From: Amycolatopsis vancoresmycina
Lineage (GTDB): Bacteria > Actinomycetota > Actinomycetes > Mycobacteriales > Pseudonocardiaceae
Length of the DNA stretch: 64,000 nt
Reading direction: 5' to 3'
Assembly: GCF_000716785.1 (NCBI RefSeq)
Contig: NZ_JNYY01000002.1
Location: forward strand, 434,001 to 498,000
In this document: positions 32,050 through 40,534 of the stretch, one piece after another
Position numbering within the stretch: position 1 is the first letter of the stretch
Layout of the letters: each line of letters begins with the position of its first letter
Translations under genes and position numbers: made by a program
Notes under the pieces: generated by a model
Told to the model about the DNA's origin: nothing
Seen by the model: only the letters and a program-made list of their open reading frames with translations
Databases searched by the model: none

Positions 32050-33240
32050 ATGAGTCTCGCCGACGTGGACCTGGAGCACGTTCTCAAAGCCATCGAGGAG
32101 TTCAACGACCTCGGTCGCGAAGCATTTCTCCGCAAGTACGGCTTTGGCCCTGCGCGCCAGTACGTCGTGGTCTACGGCGGGGACACCTATGACTCGAAGG
32201 CGCTTCTCGGGGCAGCGCACGGGTATGCAACCGGGCGAGCCTTGACCGCGGCCGAGTTCAGCGGTGGATTGCAAACCGTCGTGGCCCGGCTCACTGCCCT
32301 GGGCTTCGACTTCCGAGACCGCAACGTGCCGCTGGCCGAGGCCGATGGCTTTGGGGAGATCTCCGGCTACCCGGAAGGATCGGAATTCGCTAGTCGAGCT
32401 GAAGTGGCCGCGTGTGGCGTTCACCGCGCGCTGCAGGCGGGCATCGTCGGTACCGGTAAGACGGGTGCCGAGTCCATCGTTTCGTCAGGCGGGTATAGAG
32501 ATGACGACGATCAGGGGGACGAATTACTCTACAGCGGCCACGGTGGTCGAGACAGTCGGGGTCGACAAGTTGAGGATCAGACCTTCGAAGCACCGGGGAA
32601 CGCTGCACTCCGGACTAGTTGGAAGACGGGCGCGCTCGTCCGAGTCGTGCGGGGAGCTGATAAGAATTCGCCGCATGCTCCCGACGCAGGCTACCGGTAC
32701 GACGGCCTGTTTCGTGTGGTCGATGCGGTGATGTTGCCGGGCCGCGATCGGCATCTGATTTGCCGGTTTCGCATGGTCAAGATGAGGACCGGCGTTGACA
32801 TCACCTTCGCCCCACAGGGCTTCGTACTGTCGCCGAAGCCGTATCACGCGGAGGCCCCTGAGGGCAGCGTGCAGCCTGGCCGCAAAATGGTCGTTACGCA
32901 GCGCACCGTTCGCTCGACTGAGGTCGTGGAGTACGTGAAGGGGATGTATGATCACACATGCCAAATCTGTGGTGTGCGCCTCTCGGTCGGCGACGGTCGG
33001 GCCTACTCCGAAGGCGCGCACATCAAGGCGCTTGGCGGTCTTCACCGCGGCCCGGACTTGCCGCCCAACGTGCTCTGCCTGTGCCCGAATTGCCACGTGC
33101 AGTTCGACCGCGGCGCGATCGTTATCGCCGCCGACCGAACGATCATCCGTGAGGGTAAGGCCGTGGGGCTACTGACGGTGCGTGAAGCTCACAACATTGG
33201 CTCTGAGTTCCTTGAGTATCACCGGTCGGTGCATTCGTAG
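32050..33240 (+). CDS. Modification-dependent restriction endonuclease (ScoMcrA-like head, SRA, HNH)
   Basis: A 396-residue candidate type IV restriction enzyme. Residues 1-95 resemble the ScoMcrA N-terminal head. About 100-265 is an SRA/YDG domain (GYPEGSEFASRAEVAACGVH, SIVSSGGYRDDDDQGDELLY). An HNH nuclease fills 295-360 with Cys304-x2-Cys307, His324, Asn340 and Cys345-x2-Cys348-His349. SRA domains read modified cytosines by base flipping. The enzyme would cut incoming modified DNA. Compared with ScoMcrA it lacks the extra sulfur-binding domain. TAGAGT lies 6 nt before the ATG. Codon use is less GC-rich than its neighbours, suggesting transfer. Confidence 0.88.
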   Translation: MSLADVDLEHVLKAIEEFNDLGREAFLRKYGFGPARQYVVVYGGDTYDSKALLGAAHGYATGRALTAAEFSGGLQTVVARLTALGFDFRDRNVPLAEADGFGEISGYPEGSEFASRAEVAACGVHRALQAGIVGTGKTGAESIVSSGGYRDDDDQGDELLYSGHGGRDSRGRQVEDQTFEAPGNAALRTSWKTGALVRVVRGADKNSPHAPDAGYRYDGLFRVVDAVMLPGRDRHLICRFRMVKMRTGVDITFAPQGFVLSPKPYHAEAPEGSVQPGRKMVVTQRTVRSTEVVEYVKGMYDHTCQICGVRLSVGDGRAYSEGAHIKALGGLHRGPDLPPNVLCLCPNCHVQFDRGAIVIAADRTIIREGKAVGLLTVREAHNIGSEFLEYHRSVHS

Positions 33241-33705
33241 TCAGTTCTCGACGATCCGACCCTCGATCACCGTCGGCTGGTCCGGTCGGCGGGGCTCCGA
33301 GACCACCTCGCTGTCCATCGCCATCACCGGCCCTCGCCGGCGGTTCGCAAACCGCACCGCTCGCTTCTTCATCCGCCGCAACCACCACCGGCGAGCTACC
33401 GCGCGCGAAGGCGGCAAGATCAGCAGCAACCCCAGCACATCGCTGACGAACCCGGGCACCAGGATCAGCACCCCACCCAGCCCGACCAGCATCCCGTCGG
33501 TCAGTTCCTTCTCCGCCGGCCGGCCGGATCGGGCCGCGGCCGCGAACGCCCGCATCGCCTTGGCGCCCTCGCGGCGGGCCAGCCACGACCCCAGGAACGC
33601 TCCCGCCAGCAGGAGGCCCAGCGTGCCGAGCACGCCCACGGCCGAGCCCACCGCCCAGATCGCGGCGATCTCGGCGATGACATAAAGCAGGAACGCGACA
33701 GCCAT
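33241..33705 (-). CDS. FxsA family membrane protein
   Basis: A 154-residue FxsA homologue with membrane segments AFLLYVIAEIAAIWAVGSAV and VLGTLGLLLAGAFLGSWLAR, plus the typical GLVILVPGFVSDVLGLLLILPPSR-like stretch around 80-105. A basic cytoplasmic tail follows. In E. coli, FxsA counters F-exclusion of phage T7; its housekeeping role is unknown. The start is ATG 33705 because it opens the first helix. It is core-like in composition and splits the low-GC accessory stretch, ending directly next to the nuclease stop. Confidence 0.92.
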   Translation of the reverse strand: MAVAFLLYVIAEIAAIWAVGSAVGVLGTLGLLLAGAFLGSWLARREGAKAMRAFAAAARSGRPAEKELTDGMLVGLGGVLILVPGFVSDVLGLLLILPPSRAVARRWWLRRMKKRAVRFANRRRGPVMAMDSEVVSEPRRPDQPTVIEGRIVEN

Positions 33706-34147
33706 ATCCGCCCAACGAACGAGCCGCCCGATTTGCTCCCGGCCTCGGTCGTCAGCACGACGTAGTGCGGTGTCGCGGCGCACTGGTCGGATGGCCGGGA
33801 GACACTGCTAGTGACGTTGGTTGAGTCGTCTGTCAGACACTGCAGCGTGTCGCAAAGGTACAGGTCAAGGCTGCAGGCAGACCCTGCTCGATGGATGATC
33901 AGGCTATACGAACGACCTGCTATAGACGATGGCTGGATACCGAACGGGGCGCTCTTGCGTGTCGGTCGCGGATGCCCAAGGCGAGCACCCAGCTCTCTTA
34001 GAAGAGAACTCGATCGGGTGGTCATGCACGGCTGTCTCAGCGTGTTGACCAACTTGGATATCGACCGCGAGTACGTTACCCCTGCCTTGTACACATCAGG
34101 GTACGGGCGAGCTGTATGGCGGCAACCTAGTGATGGGTGGTGATTTT
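33706..34147. other. Gene-free, lower-GC stretch at the accessory island
   Basis: No supported gene lies here. A 110-codon frame (33811-34143) has no codon bias and no recognisable motif. The base composition drops compared with both sides, consistent with inserted DNA. An imperfect dyad, TACCCCTG/CAGGGTA (34077-34103), lies about 45 bp before the ParB-like gene and may be its operator. No direct repeat, integrase site or tRNA was seen. Confidence 0.4.
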
Positions 34148-35014
34148 ATGAACGATCCGGCTCAGGTGCTGGACATGTCGGCGACCAGCTGGGGGGCAGA
34201 AGGTTTTGTATCCCAGGTGCAGCTGATGGATCCGCAGATGGCAGCGGAAATTCTTCGCTACAACGAAGGAAATAGAAAACTAGATCGCTCGACTGTTGAA
34301 CTTTATGCGGGTGCCATGAAGCGCGGCGAGTGGAAGCTTTCGCATCAAGGAGTCGCGATTGATGATCGTGGCAACTTGCTAGATGGGCAGCATCGGCTGG
34401 CTGCGGTGGTTAGATCCGGCGTGTCGGTTCCTATGCTGGTGGTCAGAGGTGTTGACCGGGACTCCTTCAGTGTTGTTGATACCGGTAAGCGTCGCAGTGC
34501 GAGTGATAGTCTGAAGATTATCGGTGCGGCAGATGTGCTGAACTTGGCCGCATCTCTCCGCTACCTGTGCCTTTATGACACTTTGCCGGGCGATGTTGCG
34601 TGGACTGGTCCTAAGGCGAGGCTGACGAATGACCAGGTGCTTGAGTTGCATGAGCAGCACCCTGGAATGCTGGACTGTGTTAGGCGCGCGAGGCCTGTCG
34701 CTGGCGCGATTGGCATCATCACATCAGCGTGCGCAGCCGCGATTTACGTGACGCGCCGCGCTGCGTCCGACATGGATCAGAGTGAGTGGTTCGCTGGTGT
34801 CATCTCTGGGGCGAACCTTGATGAGGAAGATCCGCGGCTGAGATTCCGCAACTTCTTTATCAACGGTCGAGCCCAAGGTGGACGGCGCCGTATGGATGCG
34901 CGTGAGCACGTTGCAATCTATATAAAGGCATGGAATGACTGGGTCAAGGGCGAAAAGCGCCAATACCTATCGTTTCGTAAGGGAGAATCCATGCCGAAGC
35001 CAGTTGCTTCGTAG
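34148..35014 (+). CDS. ParB/Srx-fold protein (phage- or plasmid-like)
   Basis: A 288-residue protein with the ParB/sulfiredoxin-like nuclease core: QVQLMDPQMAAEILRYNEGN, YAGAMKRGEWKLSHQGVAID, and the hallmark DGQHRL (79-84) followed by VDTGKRRSASDSL. No HTH or partner ParA was found. The C-terminal part (about 170-288) is helical and unassigned. Related proteins occur in phages and integrative elements, sometimes as DNA-binding or nicking enzymes. Codon use is clearly less GC-rich than the surrounding chromosome. ATG 34148 is chosen over ATG 34130; neither has a strong ribosome site. Confidence 0.78.
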   Translation: MNDPAQVLDMSATSWGAEGFVSQVQLMDPQMAAEILRYNEGNRKLDRSTVELYAGAMKRGEWKLSHQGVAIDDRGNLLDGQHRLAAVVRSGVSVPMLVVRGVDRDSFSVVDTGKRRSASDSLKIIGAADVLNLAASLRYLCLYDTLPGDVAWTGPKARLTNDQVLELHEQHPGMLDCVRRARPVAGAIGIITSACAAAIYVTRRAASDMDQSEWFAGVISGANLDEEDPRLRFRNFFINGRAQGGRRRMDAREHVAIYIKAWNDWVKGEKRQYLSFRKGESMPKPVAS

Positions 35015-35020
35015 CGAAGA

Positions 35021-35057
35021 AGCGCCGGGTGGAGATTGGAGGTCTCCACCCGGCGCT
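35021..35057 (+). terminator. Strong hairpin after the ParB-like gene
   Basis: Fifteen-base perfect arms (AGCGCCGGGTGGAGA at 35021-35035 and its complement at 35043-35057) with a 7-nt loop, beginning 7 bp after the stop. There is no T-run after it, so termination is probable but not certain. Confidence 0.7.
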
Positions 35058-35111
35058 GGGTGATTAGCCATCGAACAGGCCGGGACCTATTCTGGACTCT
35101 GGTAACCCAGA

Positions 35112-35441
35112 ATGGACTCTAACCCGGTATGGAATTTTTTGCAATCTCAGTCACGTGATGAGTGGGTTGTGGCAGGAAGGGTTAGATTGTCGCACGTTCG
35201 AGAAGTCTCCACTGAGACTCGAGAAAAAGTGGTTTTGGGCTACTTTGCCGGGAAGATCACGGTATCCGATGCTGCGCGTCTGCATCGGGTAGCTCAAAAA
35301 GAGGTGCGCTCATGGATTGCTGAGTACATGGAGGGTGGTAGGCATCGCCTGGAGAAGGGTGCTCCAGTTCGTGAGCGCTCCGAGTTCCGTGCGGAGATCG
35401 AGCACTTGAAAGTCGTGTTGAGCTCGTACGGCCAGCACTAG
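35112..35441 (+). CDS. Small helix-turn-helix protein, transposase-orfA-like
   Basis: A 109-residue protein. A central HTH reads TREKVVLGYFAGKITVSDAA and then RLHRVAQKEVRSWIAEYMEG. This pattern, a repeat-count HTH followed by a Trp-containing helix, is typical of IS3/IS481-type OrfA and DUF1153-like regulators. No transposase orfB or terminal repeats are nearby, so it is not an intact IS. A TTCTGG/CCAGAA dyad (35090-35112) touches the ATG and could be its operator. Codon use is low in GC like the ParB-like gene. Confidence 0.65.
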   Translation: MDSNPVWNFLQSQSRDEWVVAGRVRLSHVREVSTETREKVVLGYFAGKITVSDAARLHRVAQKEVRSWIAEYMEGGRHRLEKGAPVRERSEFRAEIEHLKVVLSSYGQH

Positions 35442-35446
35442 TAGGT

Positions 35447-35500
35447 CGTCCTGGCGGAAGTGCTCAGCTCGATGACGCGCTGAGCGCTTCCGCCAGGACG
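35447..35500. terminator. Long hairpin at the right edge of the accessory island
   Basis: Arms of 22 bp (35447-35468 and 35479-35500) pair perfectly apart from one G-U, with a 10-nt loop. It lies between the convergent HTH gene and ABC exporter gene, beginning with CGTCCTGGCGGAAG. There is no clear T-run on either side. Confidence 0.7.
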
Positions 35501-35521
35501 CCATAGGCTCGCCGATTGTAA

Positions 35522-37492
35522 CTAGCTCGGCACCTCGTCCAAGTACGCCTGCGCCTGCAGCGTGAACAGCTCGGCGTACCCCGCCTTCGCCGCCATCAGC
35601 TCCTCGTGCGTGCCGTACTCCGCGACCTTCCCGTGGTCCAGCAGGAGGATCCGCTCCGCCTGCCGCACCGTCGAGAACCGGTGCGAGATGTACAGCGTCG
35701 TCCGGCCTTCGGACAACGACCGCAGCCGTGCGAACAGGTCGTGCTCGGCCTGGGCGTCCAGCGCCGAAGTCGGCTCGTCCAGGATCAGGATCGGCGCCTC
35801 GCGCTGGAACGCCCTGGCCAGCGCGATCTTCTGCCACTCGCCGCCGGACAGGGAGACGCCCTGGTCGAACCACCTGCCCAGCGGGCTGTCGTAGCCGGAC
35901 GGCAGCCGCTCGATGCGCTCGTCCGCGCCGGCTCGGCGGGCCGAATCCTCGATGTGCGGGCGGTCCTCCAGGCGGCCCAGGTCGCCGAGGCCGATGTTCT
36001 CTGCCGCCGTTCCCTGGTACGTCACGTAGTCCTGGAACATCGCGCTGATCCGCGTGCGCAGCTCGTCCGGGTCGTACTCGCGGATGTCGACGCCGTCCAG
36101 GAGGATGCGGCCGTCCGTCGGGTCGTACAGCCGGCAGAGGAGCTTGAACAGCGTCGACTTGCCCGCGCCGTTGCGGCCCACCACCGCCACCGTCTCGCCC
36201 GGGCGGATCTCGAAGCTGACGTCCTCCAGCGCCGGCTCCTCCGCCCCCGGATAGGCAAAGGTCACCGAGTCGAACTCGATGTGACCCTCCACAGTGGACG
36301 GCATGGGCCGCGGCGAAGGCGGCGCCGTGATCTCCGGTTTCGTGTCCAGGAAGCGGTACAGCGTGTCCAGGTAGAGGTTGTTCTCGTACATCCCCGAAAA
36401 CGCTGTGAACAGCCCGGACACCGACGTCTGCACGGACGTCGCCGCGGCCGTGTACAACGCCAGGTCGCCGAGCGTGAGCCGCCCGCCGACCGCCTCCAGG
36501 GCGATGTACAGCGCGATCGCCGAGCCTGCGAGCGTGCTCAACAGACCCCAGGACGTCGAGCTGACGTTGCGGTTGATCGTCAGCTTCCGCTGCCGCTCGT
36601 ACGACACCATGCCGAGCCGGCGGAAGCGGTCGACGAAGTACGGGCCGAGCCCGAACAGCTTCGTCTCCTTGGCGTACGTGTCCGTCGTGACCAGCGACGA
36701 CAGGTAGTCCATCCGCCGCTTGATCGGCGACATCAGGAACGTCAGCCAGAACGCGCGCGAGCCGTACTTGGACTGCGAGATGAACGCCGGGATCGGCGCC
36801 ACCAGCGCGACTAGCGCCAGCAGCGGGCTGATCGAAACGAGGAGCGCGATCATGCTGCCGAACGTGATCAGCGTCCGCACCAGCCCCAGCGCGGAGTTCA
36901 TCATCGACAGCGGCCGCGTCGGCGCCTCCTGCGCGGCCTGGCGCAGCATGTCGTAGGACGCCGACCCCTCGAAGTACGCCAGGTGCAGTTCGCTCGCGTG
37001 CGCCATCACCTGGTGGCGGATGGTCAGCGTCATGCGTTCCTGCAGCAGCGACTGCGCGATCGACGTCATGGCGCTGCTGATCGCGGTCGCCGCGAGCACG
37101 CCGAACTGGAACAGCGCGACGTTCACGATGTCGCCGGTGGTGCCCTTGCCCTGGATCGCCGCGACGACGGCGTCGAGCAGCAGCTTCGCGACGTACGCGG
37201 TCACGGTCGGCAGCAGCCCCGACAACAGCGTGATCAGCGCCAGGAGGATCGTCAGGACCGGGCTCGCCTGCCAGGTCAGCTTGACGACCTTCGGCAGGCC
37301 GCGGACCGTGCCCGCGACAGACGTCTTGGCGCGCGACAGCCGCGAGCGCAGGTCCTTCGGCTGGTCGTCCTGCTTCGGTTCCGGGATGTCGACGGGCCCG
37401 GTGAGCCCGCTCTCCGGCACGGTCACGGCGTGCCGCCGTCTTCCTCGCCGAGCCAGCATGAACTCCATGCCGCCCCCACCGCCCGGGATCAC
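35522..37492 (-). CDS. ABC exporter, fused membrane and ATPase domains
   Basis: A 656-residue half-transporter of the multidrug/lipid exporter type. The transmembrane domain has six helices between about 75 and 370. The ATPase has Walker A GRNGAGKST (439-447), signature LSGGE (548-552), Walker B ILILDE (568-573) and H-loop SHR. It probably acts as a homodimer. The GTG start overlaps the TetR stop (GTGA) with GGAGG 4 nt upstream; ATG 37468 is the alternative. Control by the upstream TetR repressor is very likely because the two genes form one operon. Confidence 0.95.
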   Translation of the reverse strand: MIPGGGGGMEFMLARRGRRRHAVTVPESGLTGPVDIPEPKQDDQPKDLRSRLSRAKTSVAGTVRGLPKVVKLTWQASPVLTILLALITLLSGLLPTVTAYVAKLLLDAVVAAIQGKGTTGDIVNVALFQFGVLAATAISSAMTSIAQSLLQERMTLTIRHQVMAHASELHLAYFEGSASYDMLRQAAQEAPTRPLSMMNSALGLVRTLITFGSMIALLVSISPLLALVALVAPIPAFISQSKYGSRAFWLTFLMSPIKRRMDYLSSLVTTDTYAKETKLFGLGPYFVDRFRRLGMVSYERQRKLTINRNVSSTSWGLLSTLAGSAIALYIALEAVGGRLTLGDLALYTAAATSVQTSVSGLFTAFSGMYENNLYLDTLYRFLDTKPEITAPPSPRPMPSTVEGHIEFDSVTFAYPGAEEPALEDVSFEIRPGETVAVVGRNGAGKSTLFKLLCRLYDPTDGRILLDGVDIREYDPDELRTRISAMFQDYVTYQGTAAENIGLGDLGRLEDRPHIEDSARRAGADERIERLPSGYDSPLGRWFDQGVSLSGGEWQKIALARAFQREAPILILDEPTSALDAQAEHDLFARLRSLSEGRTTLYISHRFSTVRQAERILLLDHGKVAEYGTHEELMAAKAGYAELFTLQAQAYLDEVPS

Positions 37493-38118
37493 TTGGCCTC
37501 CACGGCGCCGTGCAGGAAGACGTCGACCACCTGGCGCGTGGTGGGCGCGTCGTCGTCCGCGGCCATCGGGCGGCCGCCGAAGAGCAGGGCCAGGAACAGG
37601 GCGGCGAGCTGCTCGGGTGGCAGCCGCAGCTGGTCCTTCTCGGGCGTGAACAGCTCGACGATCGCCCCGCGCATGGCGGTCATCGACTCGCGGCGGCCGT
37701 TCTTCCAGGAGCCGCGGCGGTCCTTCAGCCGCTGCTCGGGGTCACGCAGCTTGTGCCGGCCGGACGCGTGCAGGGCGCCCATCAGCGCGCCCATCCGCTC
37801 GAGGTGCGCGCCGAGTGCTTCGGCGGCTTCGACGAGCCGGTCGGTCAGGGGCTGGTCCAGGGGGATGTCGGCGATCGCGTCGAGCGCGTGGTCGGGCCGC
37901 AGCGCTTCGGCGGTGCAGGCGTCGAACAGCTCGTCCTTGTCCTTGAACGCGCGGAAGATGGTGCCCTCGCCGATCCCGGCGGCGCGGGCGATCTGGCTGG
38001 TGGTGACGTTGGTGCCGTGCTCCATCAGGAGCGGCAGCACCGCGTGCACGATCATGGCGCGCCGGGCTTCGACGCTCATGCCCGGCGCTCTTCGCCGGGT
38101 CTCGGGTGCTGGTGTCAT
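37489..38118 (-). CDS. TetR family repressor of the ABC exporter
   Basis: A 209-residue TetR protein. The HTH spans about 18-62 (ARRAMIVHAVLPLLMEHGTN, then AAGIGEGTIFRAFKDKDELF). The remaining helical region senses a ligand. It has an 18-bp operator dyad just upstream (38131-38150) and is the first gene of an operon with the ABC exporter. This is the usual layout for a repressor of a drug efflux system that responds to the exported compound. Confidence 0.95.
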   Translation of the reverse strand: MTPAPETRRRAPGMSVEARRAMIVHAVLPLLMEHGTNVTTSQIARAAGIGEGTIFRAFKDKDELFDACTAEALRPDHALDAIADIPLDQPLTDRLVEAAEALGAHLERMGALMGALHASGRHKLRDPEQRLKDRRGSWKNGRRESMTAMRGAIVELFTPEKDQLRLPPEQLAALFLALLFGGRPMAADDDAPTTRQVVDVFLHGAVEAK

Positions 38119-38130
38119 GTCACCAGTGTG

Positions 38131-38150
38131 CGGAGTGAGTGCTCACTCCG
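38131..38150. promoter_or_regulatory. TetR operator upstream of the repressor-exporter operon
   Basis: A perfect dyad CGGAGTGAG / CTCACTCCG around TG, 13 bp from the repressor ATG. This sequence class (GAGTGAG-N2-CTCACTC) is common for efflux-linked TetR repressors. Confidence 0.88.
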
Positions 38151-38164
38151 TCAAATGGGTAAAA

Positions 38165-38192
38165 GTGAAGGCCGCCCGAAAGCGGCCCTCAC
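38165..38192 (-). terminator. Terminator of the bkd operon
   Basis: GTGAAGGCCGC pairs with GCGGCCCTCAC (one mismatch) across a 6-nt loop. On the minus strand it is followed by TTTTACCC, and it lies 11 bp past the bkdC stop. Confidence 0.82.
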
Positions 38193-38202
38193 CTGGAGAA
38201 AC

Positions 38203-39525
38203 TCAGTACGTCATGGCCATCGCCGGGTCGGCCAAGAGGGCGCCGACGTCGGCCAGGAACTCCGAACCCTGCTGGCCGTCGACCACGCGGTGGTCGAAGC
38301 TCAGCGACAGCTGGAGCACCTTCCGGACCTTGATCTCGCCGTCGACCACCCACGGCTGGTCCTTGATCGCGCCGAGGCACAGGATCGCGGACTCCCCCGG
38401 GTTGATGATCGGCGTTCCCGTGTCGACGCCGAACACGCCCACGTTGGTGATCGTGATCGTGCCGTTCGCCATGTCCGCCGGGGACGTCTTGCCTTCGCGA
38501 GCCGTCTCGGTGAGCGCCGTCAGGGCGTTCGCCAGCTCCTTCAGCGACATCGAGTCGGCGTCGCGGACCTTCGGCACGATCAGGCCCCGCGGGGTGGCCG
38601 CGGCGATCCCGAGGTGCACGTAGTCCTTGTAGACGATCTCCTGCGCCGCTTCGTCCCAGACCGCGTTGACGTCCGGGGTGCGCTTCGCCGCCAGGCACAC
38701 GGCCTTGGCCGCGAACGTCAGCGGCGTGACCTTGACCCCGGCGAACTCCCGCGACTTCTTCAGCTTCTCGCGGAACTCCATCATCGGCGTGACGTCGATG
38801 GTCAGGAACTCTGTGACGTGCGGAGCGGTGTACGCGCTCTGCACCATCGCGGCCGCGGTGGCCTTGCGGACGCCCTTGATCGGGACGCGCCGCTCCCGCG
38901 ACCCGCTGTCCACAGCGGGTGCGACTGGAGTCCCGTTTGCGGCGCGCTCGACATCATCACGCGTGATGACGCCGCCGGACGCGGTGCCGGTCAGCGCGTG
39001 CAGATCGACGCCGAGGTCCTTCGCGAGCTTCCGCACCGGCGGCTTCGCCAGCGGGACGTACCCACCGCGCGGAGCAGCCGGGGCAGGCGCAACCGGGGCA
39101 GGAACCGGAGGAGCGGCGACCGCAGCAGCCGGAGCGGGAGCGGCCGGAGCAGCACCCTTCCGGGCCCGCCGCTGCGTGACCACGGCCTTGGAGCCGTACC
39201 CGACCAGCGGCTTCATCTCCTCTTCCGCCTCGGCGGGCGCGGGAGCAGCAGCGGTAGGCGCGGGAGCGGCCGCGCCGCCGGGGTCGATGTCGATGGTGAG
39301 GATCGGCGTGCCGACCTCCACCGTCTGGCCCGGCTCGACGTGCAGTTCCGTGACGACCCCGGCCCACGGGATCGGCAGCTCGACGGCGGCCTTCGCGGTC
39401 TCGATCTCGACCACGATCTGGTTCACCGTCACGGTGTCGCCTGGCTTGACGTGCCAGGACAGGATGTCGGCTTCGGTCAGCCCCTCCGCCGTGTCGGCCA
39501 AGGGGAACTGTTTGAACGTAGGCAT
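38203..39525 (-). CDS. bkdC: Branched-chain 2-oxoacid dehydrogenase E2 (lipoyl acyltransferase)
   Basis: A 440-residue E2. The lipoyl domain (1-76) has the EIETAKA motif with Lys45 to be lipoylated. An Ala/Pro linker follows, then the E3/E1-binding domain (about 155-190, PPVRKLAKDLGVDLHALTGT). The catalytic domain carries the DHRVVDG active-site His/Asp near 405-415. It transfers acyl groups to CoA after Val/Leu/Ile breakdown and so supplies branched starters for fatty acids. Spacing to bkdB is 16 bp. No E3 (lipoamide dehydrogenase) is in the operon. Confidence 0.95.
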   Translation of the reverse strand: MPTFKQFPLADTAEGLTEADILSWHVKPGDTVTVNQIVVEIETAKAAVELPIPWAGVVTELHVEPGQTVEVGTPILTIDIDPGGAAAPAPTAAAPAPAEAEEEMKPLVGYGSKAVVTQRRARKGAAPAAPAPAAAVAAPPVPAPVAPAPAAPRGGYVPLAKPPVRKLAKDLGVDLHALTGTASGGVITRDDVERAANGTPVAPAVDSGSRERRVPIKGVRKATAAAMVQSAYTAPHVTEFLTIDVTPMMEFREKLKKSREFAGVKVTPLTFAAKAVCLAAKRTPDVNAVWDEAAQEIVYKDYVHLGIAAATPRGLIVPKVRDADSMSLKELANALTALTETAREGKTSPADMANGTITITNVGVFGVDTGTPIINPGESAILCLGAIKDQPWVVDGEIKVRKVLQLSLSFDHRVVDGQQGSEFLADVGALLADPAMAMTY

Positions 39526-39541
39526 TGCGCGGAAATCCCCC

Positions 39542-40534
39542 TTACCAGTTGAGCGAGCGGTCGACGGCGTGCAGCACCCGGTCGAGGTCGGGGAGGTAGT
39601 GCTCCTCGAGCTTGGCCGGCGGGTACGGCGTGTCGAACCCGGTCACCCGGAGGACGGGCGCTTCCAGCGAGTAGAAGCACTCCTGCTGGACGCGCGCGGC
39701 GATCTCCGACGTCAGCGACGACTCCGACGGCGCCTCCGACAGCGCGATCAGCCGTCCGGTCTTGCGCACCGACTCGAACACCGGGCCGAGATCCAGCGGC
39801 GAGAGCGTGCGCAGGTCGATGACCTCGAGGGACTTGCCTTCGTCCTCGGCCGCGGCGGCCGCGTCGAGGGCGACCTTCACCGATGGTCCGTACGCGACGA
39901 CCGTCGCCGTCGTGCCTTCGCGGACGACCTGCGACGAAAAGCACGGGACCGGCGTTCCGGCTACATCGATCTCCGCGCGCAGCGCGCCCGAGTGGTACAG
40001 CCGCTTCGGCTCGAAGAACAGCACCGGGTCGTCGGACTTGATCGCCTGCTGGATGCCCCAATAGGCGTCGACGGCGTTCGAGATGGACACGACCTTGAGG
40101 CCCGGGATGTGCGCGAACAGCGACTCCGGCGACTCCGAGTGGTGCTCGACCGCGCCGATCCCGCCGCCGAACGGCACCCGGATCACGACCGGCATCTTGA
40201 TCTTGCCCTGCGTCCGGTAGTGCAGTTTCGCCAGCTGCGACGAGATCTGGTCGAAGCCGGGGAAGATGAAGCCCTCGAACTGGATCTCGCACACCGGCCG
40301 GAAGCCGCGCACGGCCAGGCCGACCGCGGTGCCGATGATGCCCGACTCGGCGAGCGGCGTGTCCAGCACGCGCTGCTCGCCGAAGTCCTTCTGCAGGCCG
40401 TCGGTGATCCGGAAGACGCCGCCGAGCTTGCCGACGTCCTCGCCCATGATCAGGACCTTGGGGTCCTCTTCCATCGCGCGGCGGAGGCCGAGGTTGAGGG
40501 CCTTGCCGATGGTGAGTTTCTGGAGGTCGGTCAT
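39542..40534 (-). CDS. bkdB: Branched-chain 2-oxoacid dehydrogenase E1 beta subunit
   Basis: A 330-residue transketolase-like E1-beta. Features are GEDVGKLGGVFRITDGLQ near the N-terminus, TPLAESGIIGTAVGLAVRGF, GGGIGAVEHHSESPESLFAH, and a C-terminal transketolase domain with VIDLRTLSPLD. It pairs with E1-alpha to bind thiamine diphosphate. Its ATG overlaps the stop of bkdA by 4 bases, so the two subunits are made in equal amounts. Confidence 0.96.
   Translation of the reverse strand: MTDLQKLTIGKALNLGLRRAMEEDPKVLIMGEDVGKLGGVFRITDGLQKDFGEQRVLDTPLAESGIIGTAVGLAVRGFRPVCEIQFEGFIFPGFDQISSQLAKLHYRTQGKIKMPVVIRVPFGGGIGAVEHHSESPESLFAHIPGLKVVSISNAVDAYWGIQQAIKSDDPVLFFEPKRLYHSGALRAEIDVAGTPVPCFSSQVVREGTTATVVAYGPSVKVALDAAAAAEDEGKSLEVIDLRTLSPLDLGPVFESVRKTGRLIALSEAPSESSLTSEIAARVQQECFYSLEAPVLRVTGFDTPYPPAKLEEHYLPDLDRVLHAVDRSLNW

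Noticed and set aside
33811..34143. 110-codon open frame before the ParB-like gene
   Set aside because: No codon bias, no motif, and no ribosome site; it ends inside the start region of the real gene.
35112..35441. Intact insertion sequence
   Set aside because: Only an orfA-like HTH protein is present; there is no catalytic transposase and no terminal inverted repeats with target duplication.
32050..35441. Prophage or integrative element
   Set aside because: No integrase, excisionase, capsid, terminase or att-like repeat is visible; only composition and two phage-like genes point in that direction.
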